Of a stretch of DNA of 64,000 bases, positions 12,501-23,200 are shown piece after piece. Under the pieces are notes generated by a model, which was not told the origin of the DNA, made no database searches, and was given only the letters and a program-made list of their open reading frames with translations. How positions within the stretch are numbered: position 1 is the first letter of the stretch; each line of letters begins with the position of its first letter. This DNA comes from Xiphophorus maculatus (taxonomy: Eukaryota > Chordata > Actinopteri > Cyprinodontiformes > Poeciliidae): NCBI RefSeq assembly GCF_002775205.1, contig NC_036445.1, positions 1,384,802 through 1,448,801 on the forward strand, in the 5' to 3' direction. Made by a program: the position numbers and the translations under genes.

Positions 12501-13478
12501 TTTATTCTCACAACCTGACTATGCGTGCTGTGGGAGAATGTGTGTGGACTCACTACCTCAAAGCTACTGAAAAAGCAGGACAAGTTCGGGCGACAAATCT
12601 GTCTACGGCGTGGCAGGAGGAGGTGTGGTTGCAATACTCTGCACTGCAGGTGGCACTACAGGTAAAGAAGCATATTAAAGCTACAGAGTTTGGTGTGAAG
12701 CACTTTAGGTCTATCCTTTCACATGTTTTCCTCTTTCCTCAGGCCTATCATCAGAGTCTAAGCCAGAATCCTGCAGACACCTCGGTTTCAGGGTTGCATC
12801 ACACGCAGCTGTTTTTCAGATCTTTCTCTCAGGTAACTTTATTGGCCTTTCCTCATCCTAACTACCAACGCAACGGTGTGGTTGGCATGCATGGATAGAT
12901 GGAGAAAAAGAGAGAAGTAAGGGAAGGAAGAAGGAAAGCAGCAAAGAGCAAGAAAGTAAATGGGAGGAAAGCAGGGGAAAAAAGCTAAAGAGTAAAGGAA
13001 AGAGAGAGAGAGAGAACAAAGGAGACCAGGAAAGAATGGAAGAAAGAAGAAGGAAAGTAGGAAAGAAAGAGAGTGAAGGAGGGAATGAAAGAAGGAATCA
13101 AGAAAGAGGACGAAGGAAGGTAGGAAAAAGAGGGAAAGAATGAAGGAAATGGAGAAAGCAGGCAAGAGGGAGAAAAGAGGAAAGAAATAAGAAAAACAGG
13201 AAATAATAAAAGAAAGAGGGAGACACAGAGGGAATGAATGAATGAATGAATCTCTCCATTACCAGCTTGACTTCCCTGCTGTTTTATCTATATTTCTGAG
13301 CCACTAACTGTAATGATTTATTGGCCTGCAGGTCAGCTGTGACACTGACCCAGACGGTGAGTCCATGCCTCTGGACGCCTCCTTCTTGATCCCGGTCATG
13401 TGTGCTGAGTCTGGTCTGTGTCCAACAAGCCCACAGTGCTCGATTAAAGCTCTGCAGGGCAAATCACAAGCATGCTGA
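3510..13478 (+). CDS. kel: Kell-like M13 family ectoprotein, probable pseudoprotease
   Basis: There are 18 coding exons: 3510-3536, 4943-5234, 5317-5607, 7619-7740, 8109-8267, 8448-8519, 8606-8794, 9477-9637, 9720-9837, 9919-10014, 10099-10197, 10284-10361, 10906-11012, 11096-11185, 11270-11337, 12501-12661, 12743-12832, 13332-13478. All phases agree and give about 788 aa (human Kell 732). It is a type II membrane protein: a Gln-rich cytoplasmic tail (about 10-70), one membrane helix (about 72-92), then the M13 ectodomain. Kell-specific matches include YIQIDQPDLL, APAIDWLDCLQAAFHPLSL, FHPTYPKAMNYGAVG and FFRSFSQVSC. The zinc site is degenerate: HELLH of human Kell is KDIFH (about 647-651). 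Glu697 aligns with the third zinc ligand, but the Asp of ExxxD is Gln, and NAYYS aligns with ADILS. I infer a folded but proteolytically inactive protein. Human Kell pairs with XK on red cells and cleaves big endothelin-3. Intron 5 needs a GC donor. Confidence 0.93.
6186..6219. repeat. Perfect inverted repeat (11-bp arms, 12-nt loop)
   Basis: GTTCACATGGA at 6186-6196 is the exact reverse complement of TCCATGTGAAC at 6209-6219. It could form a strong hairpin in the kel intron 3 RNA. No family assigned. Confidence 0.8.
6441..6466. repeat. Perfect inverted repeat (10-bp arms, 6-nt loop)
   Basis: AACGTACAAG at 6441-6450 and CTTGTACGTT at 6457-6466 are exact reverse complements. They lie about 220 bases after the preceding perfect hairpin in the same kel intron. 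Confidence 0.8.
9401..9421. repeat. Near-perfect palindrome in kel intron 7
   Basis: GTTGGTACCA (9401-9410), one spacer base, then TGGTACCAAC (9412-9421). Just upstream, GTTTAAAAGTTGGT occurs twice (about 9372 and 9392), so the palindrome ends a small direct-repeat cluster. Confidence 0.75.
11338..12500 (+). other. kel intron 15
   Basis: This is a 1.16-kb intron between the KDIFH exon and the exon carrying the third zinc-site motif. I saw no exon that would supply extra Kell residues, no RNA gene and no recognisable transposon. Confidence 0.5.
12895..13245 (+). repeat. Polypurine (GGAA/GA)n low-complexity tract
   Basis: About 350 bases, almost entirely A and G on the + strand, made of drifting GGAA, GAAA and GAGA units and ending in GAATGAAT repeats. 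It fills most of kel intron 17 (12833-13331). The long open frame on the opposite strand (12839-13165) is a compositional artefact of it. Confidence 0.9.
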
Positions 13479-14770
13479 CCACAGTCTGTAACCACGAGCT
13501 GGACTTCAACCCCAGAAATATTCTGGGTTCAGGAATATTCACATCATTAAAACTTTGCTAATATATACGTATATGTACACTTCAACACTGCAGTTTTTTA
13601 TTAGCCCTGGTTGTTTTTCTAAAATGATGCAAATTGCATTACTTGCACAAGTTGTTTGGGATTGGTTTAAATAACTAACATTAGATTTTTTTTAAAATTA
13701 ATATCACTTTTAGTCAGTGGTGAGAGTTTTAACAAAGGAAGTATAAGCTACCTGTTTTATGTGAACTGTCTGCTGTTAATATCACTCTCAGAGGAATCAT
13801 TTTTTTATTGCATTTTATCCAGGCATATCTCACAAAAACACAAATCATGACAATTTTGCTTCTTTGGGCCTCTAACGTAAATACAAATAAATCTATTAAT
13901 ACTGATAGAAGTAGTTTATCTGTGAACATTTAAAAGAATCAGGAATTTTGTAACAACACAAAGAATGTTCATTCAAATCAATAAAAATTGGTTCCGGACT
14001 CTTTATCTGCTCTGATTACTGAGATATTCTCCAAGAATTTGTGCAAGACAGAAAATAAGGTTCAAATGCTCTGTTATGACATTTTTAAAAAGCAAAAAGG
14101 ATACATAGCCACAAAATTTTTGCAAAGATCCATTTGAAAGCATTGTTTAGAAGTTCAAAGTTAAAGGAACAGCGGCGTTGATATTATTAGATATTAGTGG
14201 CTGCCATTTCTGGAAATGGGAACAAGTAGAATCAAATAAGACAAAAAAAAATTTCATCGGGTCATACAGGAATTGCCTATAAGTTTTCCACACTTTTGTA
14301 ATGAACGAGTTTAATATGTTTGAGTCACCAGAAGTGATTAAAAGTTGCATTTTTGTATTTAATTTGTATACACCATGTATAACACTGGTTTTGCTGGGTT
14401 ATTTAACTGGTTCTGTTTAGTTTGTTTATTGCAAAAAGCTACTAATTTGCATGATTTGCCAAAACGTCTGGTCTGCCCTGAAGTAAAAAAAAAAATTCAG
14501 GTGCTTCAGTTTATTATATTTGAACACAAACAAACTAAATGGTTCATGAACCTTTAAAACTAATTTGAAATAGCTCTGGCACAACTTTAAGAGCTTAATC
14601 ACAGCTGTTATTAGGTTGCCATGGGAACAGATTTGTTAAAAAAAACATGCAAAACAATTGTTTTTTTTTAAATACAATGAAGCATGGTTTAGAAAAAACT
14701 CTGGCAATTTAAAATTAGCTTCTGTGTTTTAGATTTCTTTCTGGGTTACAATGACTGATTCTTTCATAAA
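13479..14770 (+). other. kel 3' UTR and spacer before the H1-like gene
   Basis: No gene is supported. Possible kel poly(A) signals are ATTAAA at 13546-13551 and AATAAA at 13980-13985. The remainder is AT-rich. Promoter and 5' UTR of the H1-like gene should lie in the last few hundred bases, but no clear TATA or CCAAT box stands out. Confidence 0.45.
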
Positions 14771-16291
14771 ATGAAGAAAAAAAACGGAGCAAAAAAAGCT
14801 TTGCAGGGAGGTGTCAAGGAAAATGCTTCCATCAGTCTTAAAACAAAGGAGAAGAAACTATTAGGCGTGTCAAAACAACAGAATAATCCCTCAAAAAACC
14901 CAGCCGGAAGAGGCCTTGGAAAAGCCGGAGCCAAACGTCTGGGTCGGCTTCTGAAACGAGTCGTTCAGCCTCAGGAGGAACCAGCGGCCGTAGCTGCACT
15001 TCCAAGTAAGTCAAATCCAAGGAAAGTTTCAGGTTAACCGCTGAATTGTTGAATCTATTATTGTCACTATGCAAATTTACAAAGATTAAAAGCCAAAATA
15101 GCCAACTCCAAAAACAATGCAAACAGTGTGAGATATAGCATATCTTAAACTGAAAGATTAGTAGCTTCAGTTCAACTGATTTCTTAAAGATTTTACCAAT
15201 TACACAGCTACCTTTTTATGTTCAGCTCCTTCCAACTACATCTTAAACAACTTAGACTTTGAACATTTTACATTTCTTAAACTTGGCATCCCCTGATTTT
15301 ATCATTTGACTCCTAAATTGATTATATTCTCCACATCTTTCAGTTTATTTAACAATGCAAAATATAACATTTAAGAGCTAGAATTAAAACCTTCTCATGT
15401 TTCAGAGACTCCCGTTCGTCTTTTCAAACATCAGATTGAAAAGAAAGCCGATAATGCACCCGCGGCAAAGTTCTCGAAGCAGCAGGTTTCCAAGCTCATC
15501 CTTAATGTGGTCTCCCAGTGCAAACATAAAGGGGGCATCTCCATGGATGAGCTCAAGGAGACACTGGCCGCCGAAGGCTATGATGTTGCAAAGAACAATC
15601 GGCAAGTTAAGGTTGTGACGGAGCAGCTGCTCAACAACAAGACACTGGTGAGAACTACAAGAAACACCTCACTGAGACTCAACAATAAGGTAAAAACTGA
15701 ATCTGCTCCTTTCACTGAGTGGCATTTCAGTTCTCCATCCAGATTATTTTTCACAGGATGTTTGGATGTTAACTTAAGATTTTAGTAACTGTTTGGTCAA
15801 ATATCAAATCAGCTTTACTGTACACATTTTTATCCCTTTAAAAACAGAAAGTAATAAAAACAAAGAGTGCAAAGATGAACAAAGCAACATCTCAGAAGCC
15901 CCCACAAGAGCTGTGGAAGAAGACTCCAGCCAAAAGAAACCCTGAAGAAGAGACAAAAGCACAGAAAAATAACAAAAATCTGGCCAAAGCAAAAGCCAAA
16001 ATACAGAAAATGCAAAGAAATACTGACAAAGCAGCACCGAAGTCCAAGAAACAAAAAAAGCAGTCACCCAAACCCAAAAGAAAACCCCAAAAACGAGCCA
16101 GGAAGAGACCTCAACTCAGAAAGAACCGATGCATGCGAGCTCAAACGCCACCAGCAAAGACTACAAAGACACATAGGCATCAACCAAAACAGGTCAAATC
16201 TTCTAGGAGAAAGCAACCACAAAGACGGAAACTTCCTAAAAGAAGCTCAAAGCGGCAGAAAAAGCATCGCAAGAGTTACAGGAGAAGCTAG
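14771..16291 (+). CDS. Linker-histone H1-like protein, intron-containing, strongly basic tail
   Basis: Three exons, 14771-15005, 15406-15689 and 15848-16291, have agreeing phases and encode about 320 aa. The N-terminal 110 residues or so are Lys/Gly-rich. The middle exon carries a winged-helix H1/H5 globular domain: SKLILNVVSQCKHKGGISMD, then ELKETLAAEGYDVAKNNRQV, then TLVRTTRNTSLRLNNK. The usual GTGASGSF wing before the last strand is replaced by RNTS. The C-terminal tail of about 150 residues is Lys/Arg-rich (for example KPKRKPQKRARKRPQLRK). Somatic replication-type H1 genes lack introns, so this is a replication-independent variant. The Arg-enriched tail suggests a germline or oocyte (H1.8/h1m-like) or sperm type, but that is inference. 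AATAAA follows 17 bases after the stop. It is convergent with emg1. I give no symbol because the exact orthologue is not clear. Confidence 0.82.
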
Positions 16292-16307
16292 AAGCACTAT
16301 GATTGGC

Positions 16308-16313
16308 AATAAA
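16308..16313 (+). terminator. Poly(A) signal of the H1-like gene
   Basis: AATAAA begins 17 bases after the TAG stop, with TTTTT and TTGTTGC sequence following. A polyadenylated message with a short 3' UTR, rather than a histone stem-loop, fits a replication-independent H1. Confidence 0.65.
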
Positions 16314-17060
16314 CTGAAGTATTTTTATCAATCTGACCATTCTTTGTTGCTTTAACTGTGTTGAATGAAAACTTTTCAGACATTTAATTATTTTCCATTA
16401 ATTACTGATATAAAGATGTTATAACTGCTTTGTTTTGGATTGTCATAAAAAGAAAAGAAACACCCTTTCCTAAAAATACATTTTAATTTAAACTTTGTGT
16501 GACACATTTTGGTACAAAAGAAGGTTTTTTCAAAGGATAATCTATTAGGTACAGAAGTATCCATAAGGTCCAATAAAAGTCATAATCATGGAGGAAAAAA
16601 CACAAATTCATAGATAATTCGTTTACAGCCAATTTAGTATCAATTATGAGGTTAACAAGCAGCACTGAAATGCACCATCTTGGCTCATCTCCATGTGTGG
16701 CTGCAGAAAACTTTTGAAATTTACAATGGAGATGCGGGAGCACTGAACTGAATAGAGGAGAAATTATAGCCACTTTAACTAGAAAACAAAACTTTTCCAA
16801 TCCAAACAATCATATCATTATAATAAACATTTTTTTTTGTTATCTGGAAACAATATAAAAAATGATCCCATTATGTTGACATAATGATTTTTGTTTTCAC
16901 ATTTCCCATCTTGAGAAAACAAAACAAAAATAGTATTTATGTGGGAGCGGGTGCTCTCTGCTTCCTATAGTTGTTCTTGTGGGAACGTTCAGCATTTGTT
17001 CCAGTAAATATGGTTCATTGTAACCAGAACCATATAATTACAGTTGTTTCCGTTCAGCAG

Positions 17061-17066
17061 TTTATT
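17061..17066 (-). terminator. Candidate poly(A) signal of emg1
   Basis: TTTATT on the + strand is AATAAA on the minus strand, starting 12 bases beyond the emg1 stop. It would give a very short 3' UTR; a more distant signal cannot be excluded. Confidence 0.4.
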
Positions 17067-17078
17067 GTAATCCGTTTG

Positions 17079-18903
17079 TCACAGGACGCCCCACACCTCC
17101 TCAAAGGCAGAGCATATTTTGGCACAGGTCAGAGCTGCAGAGAGGGGGTAGTTACTTATAGAGACTGTCTGCTCGGTGTAGTCCACATTCACCTGAGGGC
17201 AAAAAAACCCAAACTGGTTATATTGAGAAATTATTTGAAACCATGAAACAAGAACTATCTGTATCATCTCCTCACCGAACCATGTGCAAACGCTCCGATC
17301 ACCACTGCTGCAGGGCCCTCTGGCACCACGGTCCGAGCATTTGCAGCCTCCCCAGCGGAGAAGGACATGCCGATGCGGGGGCAGCCAGGGGGCAGGTGGT
17401 CAGACACTGGATTTTTAATCATCTTGAGCAGCTTCTGAGGACCATCAGCGGCTCTGACGCTCAGTTTGTGCAGCAGCTGAACTTTGGTGTTAGAGAGAGA
17501 AGAAATAGTCAAAGAGATGCAGAGAAAACCTGGCTATGCATAAAAAGGACATTGCAAAAGTCGTTATCCATCTTCAACTACTCAATACTTTGTTACATTA
17601 TGACTACAACCTTTAGTGTACTTTAGGTTAGATTAGACAAAACTTTATTATTAATCCCTCATGAAAGTTCCTCTATGAAATTCAGTTTCCAGCGACAGCT
17701 TTATGTGATTGGCCAATGTAAAGAAGTGAACAACTGTGAGGTGGAAGGGAATCGATAGACGATTTCCAGCAGTTTGACAAATAGAAGAAATAATAATGAA
17801 AAAAACATGGCAGTCATTTTTATTAAGTTCCCTAAATCTAAACATCAAATGTTAAAAGATTTTCTTCATAAATTCTCCGATTAAGGGAGTCAATCCGAGT
17901 GTAATCTTGTGATCTCTACATGAATCCAGCTGCTCTGTGAAGGCCTCAGAGGTTTGTTAGAAAACATCAGAGCATGAATGGCACAACCAGCCGGTAGGCC
18001 AATGGGACCTCTGGAGGAGCTGTATAGATCGACAGCTCGGTTGGGAAAATCTGTCAGCAGTGATTCATGTCACAAATCTCACAGCCACTGAAAAGTGGCA
18101 CAAAGGGTTTTATTAAAAGAGAACCTTAGGAAGCTCCATATGCAGTTTGCCAAACATCATCTAGCGAGCACAGTTAATATAAGAAATCTCAATGTAAAAG
18201 CAGATTAAGGGGAGTTAATACTTTTGCAAGCCACTGTAGACAACAAAAAAAGAAACAATACCAATTAAACCACAGAAGCGGGTGAAGGTTCTGGGGATGC
18301 GGGTCTGTGGGTTGATCTCTATTAGGGCGTTTTTCTCGGTGTGGATGTAAACCTGCAACAGGCCTGCCCTGTTCAGCGGACTGTCCATCAGCATAAGCAG
18401 ACACTGAAATGAAGGGACAGATTGTTTTCAGAAACCTTAATCAGGCAGACACTGTAAGAAAAGTAAAAATACACAACCACACACAAAAAAAACAACAAAA
18501 AAACAAATGATGTAAGGTTTGTGTTTACCTGATGTGTGATGTCTGGTCTTATGTGTCCCGGATCTCTTCCACTTTTGATGATCATGTTTTTGTGCTGATC
18601 GCAGTTTAACAACTCAAATGTTTTACCAACCTGTAAGACACAAACCAAACAGCAACAAGCAGAGATCAGAATTAAATCCTCTCAGCGTTAGCTGGTCACA
18701 GATGTGGTCACAGATGTTGGTTGTGTTTGTAATTAAGAGCAGCGTTATTCTCTAACCTTCACAGTTTCTAACGATGCTCCCTCCAGAATAACAATGAGCC
18801 TTCTTTCAACCATTCGATCACGGAGGCTGATTTTGCCTGTTTTTGCTGCTTTTGGTTCATATTCATCCAAATGTTCCAGACCACGCTTCTTTCCAGATGC
18901 CAT
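17079..18903 (-). CDS. emg1: EMG1/Nep1 18S rRNA N1-pseudouridine methyltransferase
   Basis: Five exons read on the minus strand: 18903-18757, 18630-18529, 18403-18262, 17481-17276, 17192-17079. Phases agree and give 236 aa (human 244). The start [20 protein letters not shown] is the only in-frame Met at the head of exon 1. Family stretches are continuous: [90 protein letters not shown], and a C-terminal [23 protein letters not shown]1 is a SPOUT-fold dimer that methylates a pseudouridine of 18S rRNA, on the way to m1acp3-psi, and is needed for small-subunit assembly in the nucleolus. It is head-to-head with nop2, another rRNA methyltransferase. A Tc1-like relic lies in intron 3. No damage to the frame was seen. 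Confidence 0.96.
17882..18238. mobile_element. Degenerate Tc1/mariner fragment in emg1 intron 3
   Basis: The fragment resembles the common fish Tc1-like family. CTCTGTGAAGGCCTCAGAGG and GTTTGTTAG match the segment just before its transposase start. GGACCTCTGGAGGAGCTGTA matches transposase coding sequence, and GTTAATACTTTTGCAAGCCA with CTGTA is the terminal inverted repeat end. Large parts are missing, so this is a non-functional DNA-transposon relic. The left terminal repeat is not visible. Confidence 0.75.
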
Positions 18904-20244
18904 GACTCCTTTAGTTAGTCGCAGAAAGATGACGTCAGTAAAGAAAACGCATTGAGGTATTTTTAAAATGATACAGTTGCCACGTAAAGTAATGCATTTA
19001 CTTTAGCTAACCTGTTTCTGTTTACATAAATAATGACTAAGAACATTTACCATTTTGTTTAAATAAAACAAAAATATTTTAATACCGCGCAAGATTAGTA
19101 CGTCATTTTCATGCGCCGGATATTCTCCAGCAACGTGTTGAAGGAAATTTCACGTGTGGAAACCTGAAAGTCTGAAGTCAAAAAGCATCGATTAGTGGGT
19201 GAGTATTTGAGCTTTATGTAGTTAAGCTTGTCTGTGAAAAAACTACAAAGATTTCGTAACTGAAACATTTTAAATTGCCAACTGGGTACGCTGAAGCAGG
19301 TCTTGTTTTATAAAAGGCTCATTATTTTATAACCAGATTCGTTTGTCCCTGTGCAGCTTAGTGCTAACTCGCTCGTCAGATAATTGTACAGCTTCATAGA
19401 TGTATATCTTTTAAGAAACAAAATAATCGAGTAAGTAACGCAGGCTTTTACTACTTATATCTACATACGACCTTTTGCCTAACCCTTTTACATATATGCT
19501 CCCATGTCTGCCATGCATTTTCTTCAGTGGCTGATTGTCTTGTTTCCATAAGCCATGTGTCTGAACCTATTGCTATAAACAGAGGCTTTTTGGCACTTTT
19601 GTTAGTAAAGTTTGCCATCAGCTTAAGCTGGCCACGGTGGGGTATGTTAGTAGTTTTTAATTCAGTTTTATCTATTTATTTGTATTTTAAATCCAGCAGT
19701 TCTCATACTTGCACTTCCCTCTGTAATATTAATAGTTTATAAATCGGATCATTAGACTCTTAGAATTCACTGTTTTTACTAGACACACAAGTGCAGTCTA
19801 TAATTACTTGGGTGTAATATTTTTATTACTAAAGGATTTGTACTACCAATTGTTTTTAGTTTAACAACAACCTGTACATATGTACATTACTTCTTCACCA
19901 TGAAAGCATGTTATTTGCCACAATTATTTTTGAAGGATGTTCATTCACTGATAAATTAAATAGTGTCCACTGTACTGTCAGGATACTCAATAGGACTGTT
20001 ATTTATTTCCATGTTCTTATTGGTCAAAGCTAATTAGAGCCACTATAGAGGGTTTATAGAGCAGCTTGAGGCTTCAAAGCTGAGGGTTACGTTGTAATGG
20101 AGGCCTCTCTACAGTACGTCAGACTCGGTATGATATGTAGGGTATTAATAATGTTTACTAATTTGTTGTTAGGGCAAGGAGTGGTAGTAGTGATTTAATT
20201 TTCTCTGCTTCTTCATTTTGAAGTTGTAGCTTAGAGTTGGAGTC
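18904..20244. promoter_or_regulatory. emg1-nop2 divergent promoter and nop2 5' leader intron
   Basis: emg1 starts at 18903 on the minus strand. The first nop2 exon is probably non-coding and ends at 19198, before GTGAGT; the coding start at 20245 follows a roughly 1-kb leader intron. Thus about 200-300 bases serve both genes. A perfect CRE (TGACGTCA) lies at 18930-18937, inside the probable emg1 leader, and a half-site TACGTCA lies near 19099. No TATA box is evident. The leader intron (19199 to about 20230) is AT-rich with no supported gene. Confidence 0.55.
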
Positions 20245-23200
20245 ATGGGTCGGAAGCTTGATCCCACCAACAAGGTGAAGAGGGGGCCAGGTAAGAAAGC
20301 CAAAAAGCAGCAGGGAGCAGAGGTTGAGTTGGCCAACTTCATAGATACAGAAGGTAAGTATCTTTTTTCTGATCCTTAATGAAAACAAAAGCACACATTG
20401 TTTGCTTCTTTTACTGCCGGTTGTGGGTAACATTGTATTGTCTTTGCAGAAGATGCAGGACCAAAACGTTTGTCAAGTAGAGCCAGAAAAAGGTAACAGG
20501 TGGACTGTTTAGCTTGAAATACAGCCACGGTGTTTGCAAGGTGTTTAGTAACATTTGCAATTTTTCAGAGCTGCTAAGAGAGTTGAGAACCTGAAAAAGC
20601 CAGAAAATGTTGCTGAGAAACAACCCAAAAAAGGTAAGCGCATCAATCTGACCCATTGTCCATGACATGTTTTAGAAATGACAATAAACCTGTCACCATA
20701 AGCAACATTTAAATGTGCCTTTGGATTAATTGTACACAAAGTAAAGTATTTTTGGTTCTGTCCACGTTAATGTACTTTCCACTGTGTTTTCACTTCTCAA
20801 AACTGTATTATTATTGAAAAAAAAATTAATTTTGTAATAGTTTCTTGCTCACATCTGTTTATTCTTTACTGTCATAATTTTTTTTTCAGCTTTATTTTGA
20901 GGTTTATTTGAAAGATTCATGGATGTGACAGATGTCAAACTGTCAGGAGCAAAAATAAATGGTTTTCAATACATTTTGTGTTGAAATAGTCATATTGAAT
21001 GTCAAACTCTGCCTGGTGACCTACAACCTTCCCATTGTTCAATGTTCTGACTTTAGTTGGTGAAGGCAACAAATAATACAAACATTTTAAGGGAAATCAA
21101 CCTGAGTGTAGCTGAAGCAATACTGGGCTAAAGATTAAAAAAATACAACACTTTTCCTGCTCACATTTTGTATATTTGACATCCAAGCAACACAGCTTTG
21201 ATTTATTAATTTTTAGCATTATCGCTACCTGTCAGCTGTGCTTAAATACAATCCCACATACCTAGTTGAAAGATTGAAAATTACAAATATCTGTTTTGAT
21301 TAAAAAACAGCTACAGAGTGGGGTAATTAGTTCCTACTTTACACATAAGAATGAGGGTTTTTTTTTAAACAAGAACATTTTTATGCATACTTAGAATAAT
21401 GAAGGAATTCTTTGATCAAAAAATAATCCAAGATTCTTGTTCACTGCAAAATTTTAAATAAATGTGTTCTGTATTTGAACATTTATAGAAGTTGTTTTTG
21501 TATGTTTCTTAAAGGCTCTCTCCATCTGTCTGAAATTTTAATTGAAAATATGTGCTTATTATCTCTGTCCAAAGGATACAGTGATGACAACAGTAAATGG
21601 TTGAAACCTACAAAGAGGAAGCGCAAAATGGATGAGCCTGAAAGTGAGGATGACAGCGAGGAGATGTGGGAAGATGAGGAAGAGGAAGAGCAGGTGCTTC
21701 TGCCGAAGAAGGGAGGAAAAGAACAAGAAAAAAAAAGTGCAGATTTGGGATTAAAAAACCTGGAAGATGATGATGATGATGAAGAAGAAGAAATGGTTGA
21801 CGACTATGGTGCAGAAGATGATGGCAGTGGACAGGAAGAGGAGGAAGACGAAGAGGAGAACAGTGATGGAGATGATGTATGTTATCTCATTTATCTCTTT
21901 TTTATTTTTTTATTTAAAAGTTGGCATATAAAAAGCTTCTATTTAATGTAGCCAGTCCACTATGGTAGATATTAACCATTCTACAGTGTTTGAATGTCAC
22001 TTTAAGTTTACTCATTCTTTTTGTTAACTTTTTCATTTCCATGTGAAATGCTTCTTTTTAGCTTTTCTGGAAGATTGTGAAAGTCTACAGGTTTTCTTTT
22101 GTTTCCTTTCAGAAGTTTGTCAAACTTCACAGTTGAAAGTTAAATTAGTCCTCAGGCCATTTGATCAGAAGTCTAACTCTGCTCAGGAATGATAAGATGT
22201 TATAATTGTGGCAAAAAAATTTAATTAACTTAATTTGTTGATTTGATCCACTTCAGCTTCTTCCAATCGAACGTGCTGCCAAAAAAGAGAAAAAACTGAA
22301 GGAATCCATGGGTCTAAGCAGTGACGATGATAATGAAGAGGAGGAAGAGGATGATGACGATAGTGATGAAAAGCATAAATCAGATTCTGACATGGATGAG
22401 GAGGAAACAATCCAAACTAACGCGGATGATTTTGATACCTTCCGACTTCCCTCAGCTGAGGAGAGTGAGAAGGAGGGTGAGTCTGTTGTTAAAATCTGAC
22501 AGCAAATCATCAGGAAATGTTCTGCAAATGGCCAAACCTTCATCTCTCACCTGTGTTTTCAGGTGCCCTGTCTCTGGACCTGAAGGGAGTCCATCAGAGA
22601 ATAAAGGACAACATTGATGTCCTCTGTAATTTCTCAGCAAAAAGGGAAGAGGGGAAAGCCAGAGTGGATTACCTCTCTCTTCTGAGGAAAGACCTTTGTA
22701 CTTATTATAGCTACAACGAATTCCTCGTTGAGAAATTAATGGACCTCTTCCCTCTCTCAGAGGTTTGTTTGTTTGTTTTGCATCCACAAATCTGATTCAC
22801 TGAAAGGTTATGGGTGGCAGCTTGAAAAATAAGTAATTTTTGTTGCTTTCGGCAGCTTGTTGACTTCCTGGAAGCCAATGAAATTCACAGACCAGTCACA
22901 ATTCGAACCAACACGCTGAAAACAAGGAGGCGGGACCTTGCACAGGTAACTACTCTGGACTCTTTAGAGTATGACAGTGCCAACATCAAGCTTTTTATAT
23001 GTGTCTGTCCCTTATACAAAAATCTGAAGCTATTTTGGTAATGTATGCAATACAGCAGGTACTGGCGTGTTTTTTTTTTTTTTTTTAATGCAATTTGAAA
23101 TAAATGACATAATTTTAACTTGGACCATTTTGTATTTGTCCTTGTTTAGGCTCTGATCAACAGAGGAGTTAACCTGGACCCACTGGGGAAATGGTCCAAA

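Larger units (their letters stand above)
16292..17078. other. Spacer between convergent H1-like gene and emg1
   Basis: This interval holds the two 3' ends. Apart from the H1-like AATAAA and the reverse-strand AATAAA at 17061-17066, which could serve emg1, it is AT-rich DNA without a supported gene or recognisable repeat. Confidence 0.5.

Noticed and set aside
12839-13165. 108-residue open frame on the minus strand, Leu/Phe/Ser-rich
   Set aside because: It is the complement of a low-complexity GA tract inside a kel intron; composition explains both the openness and the residues.
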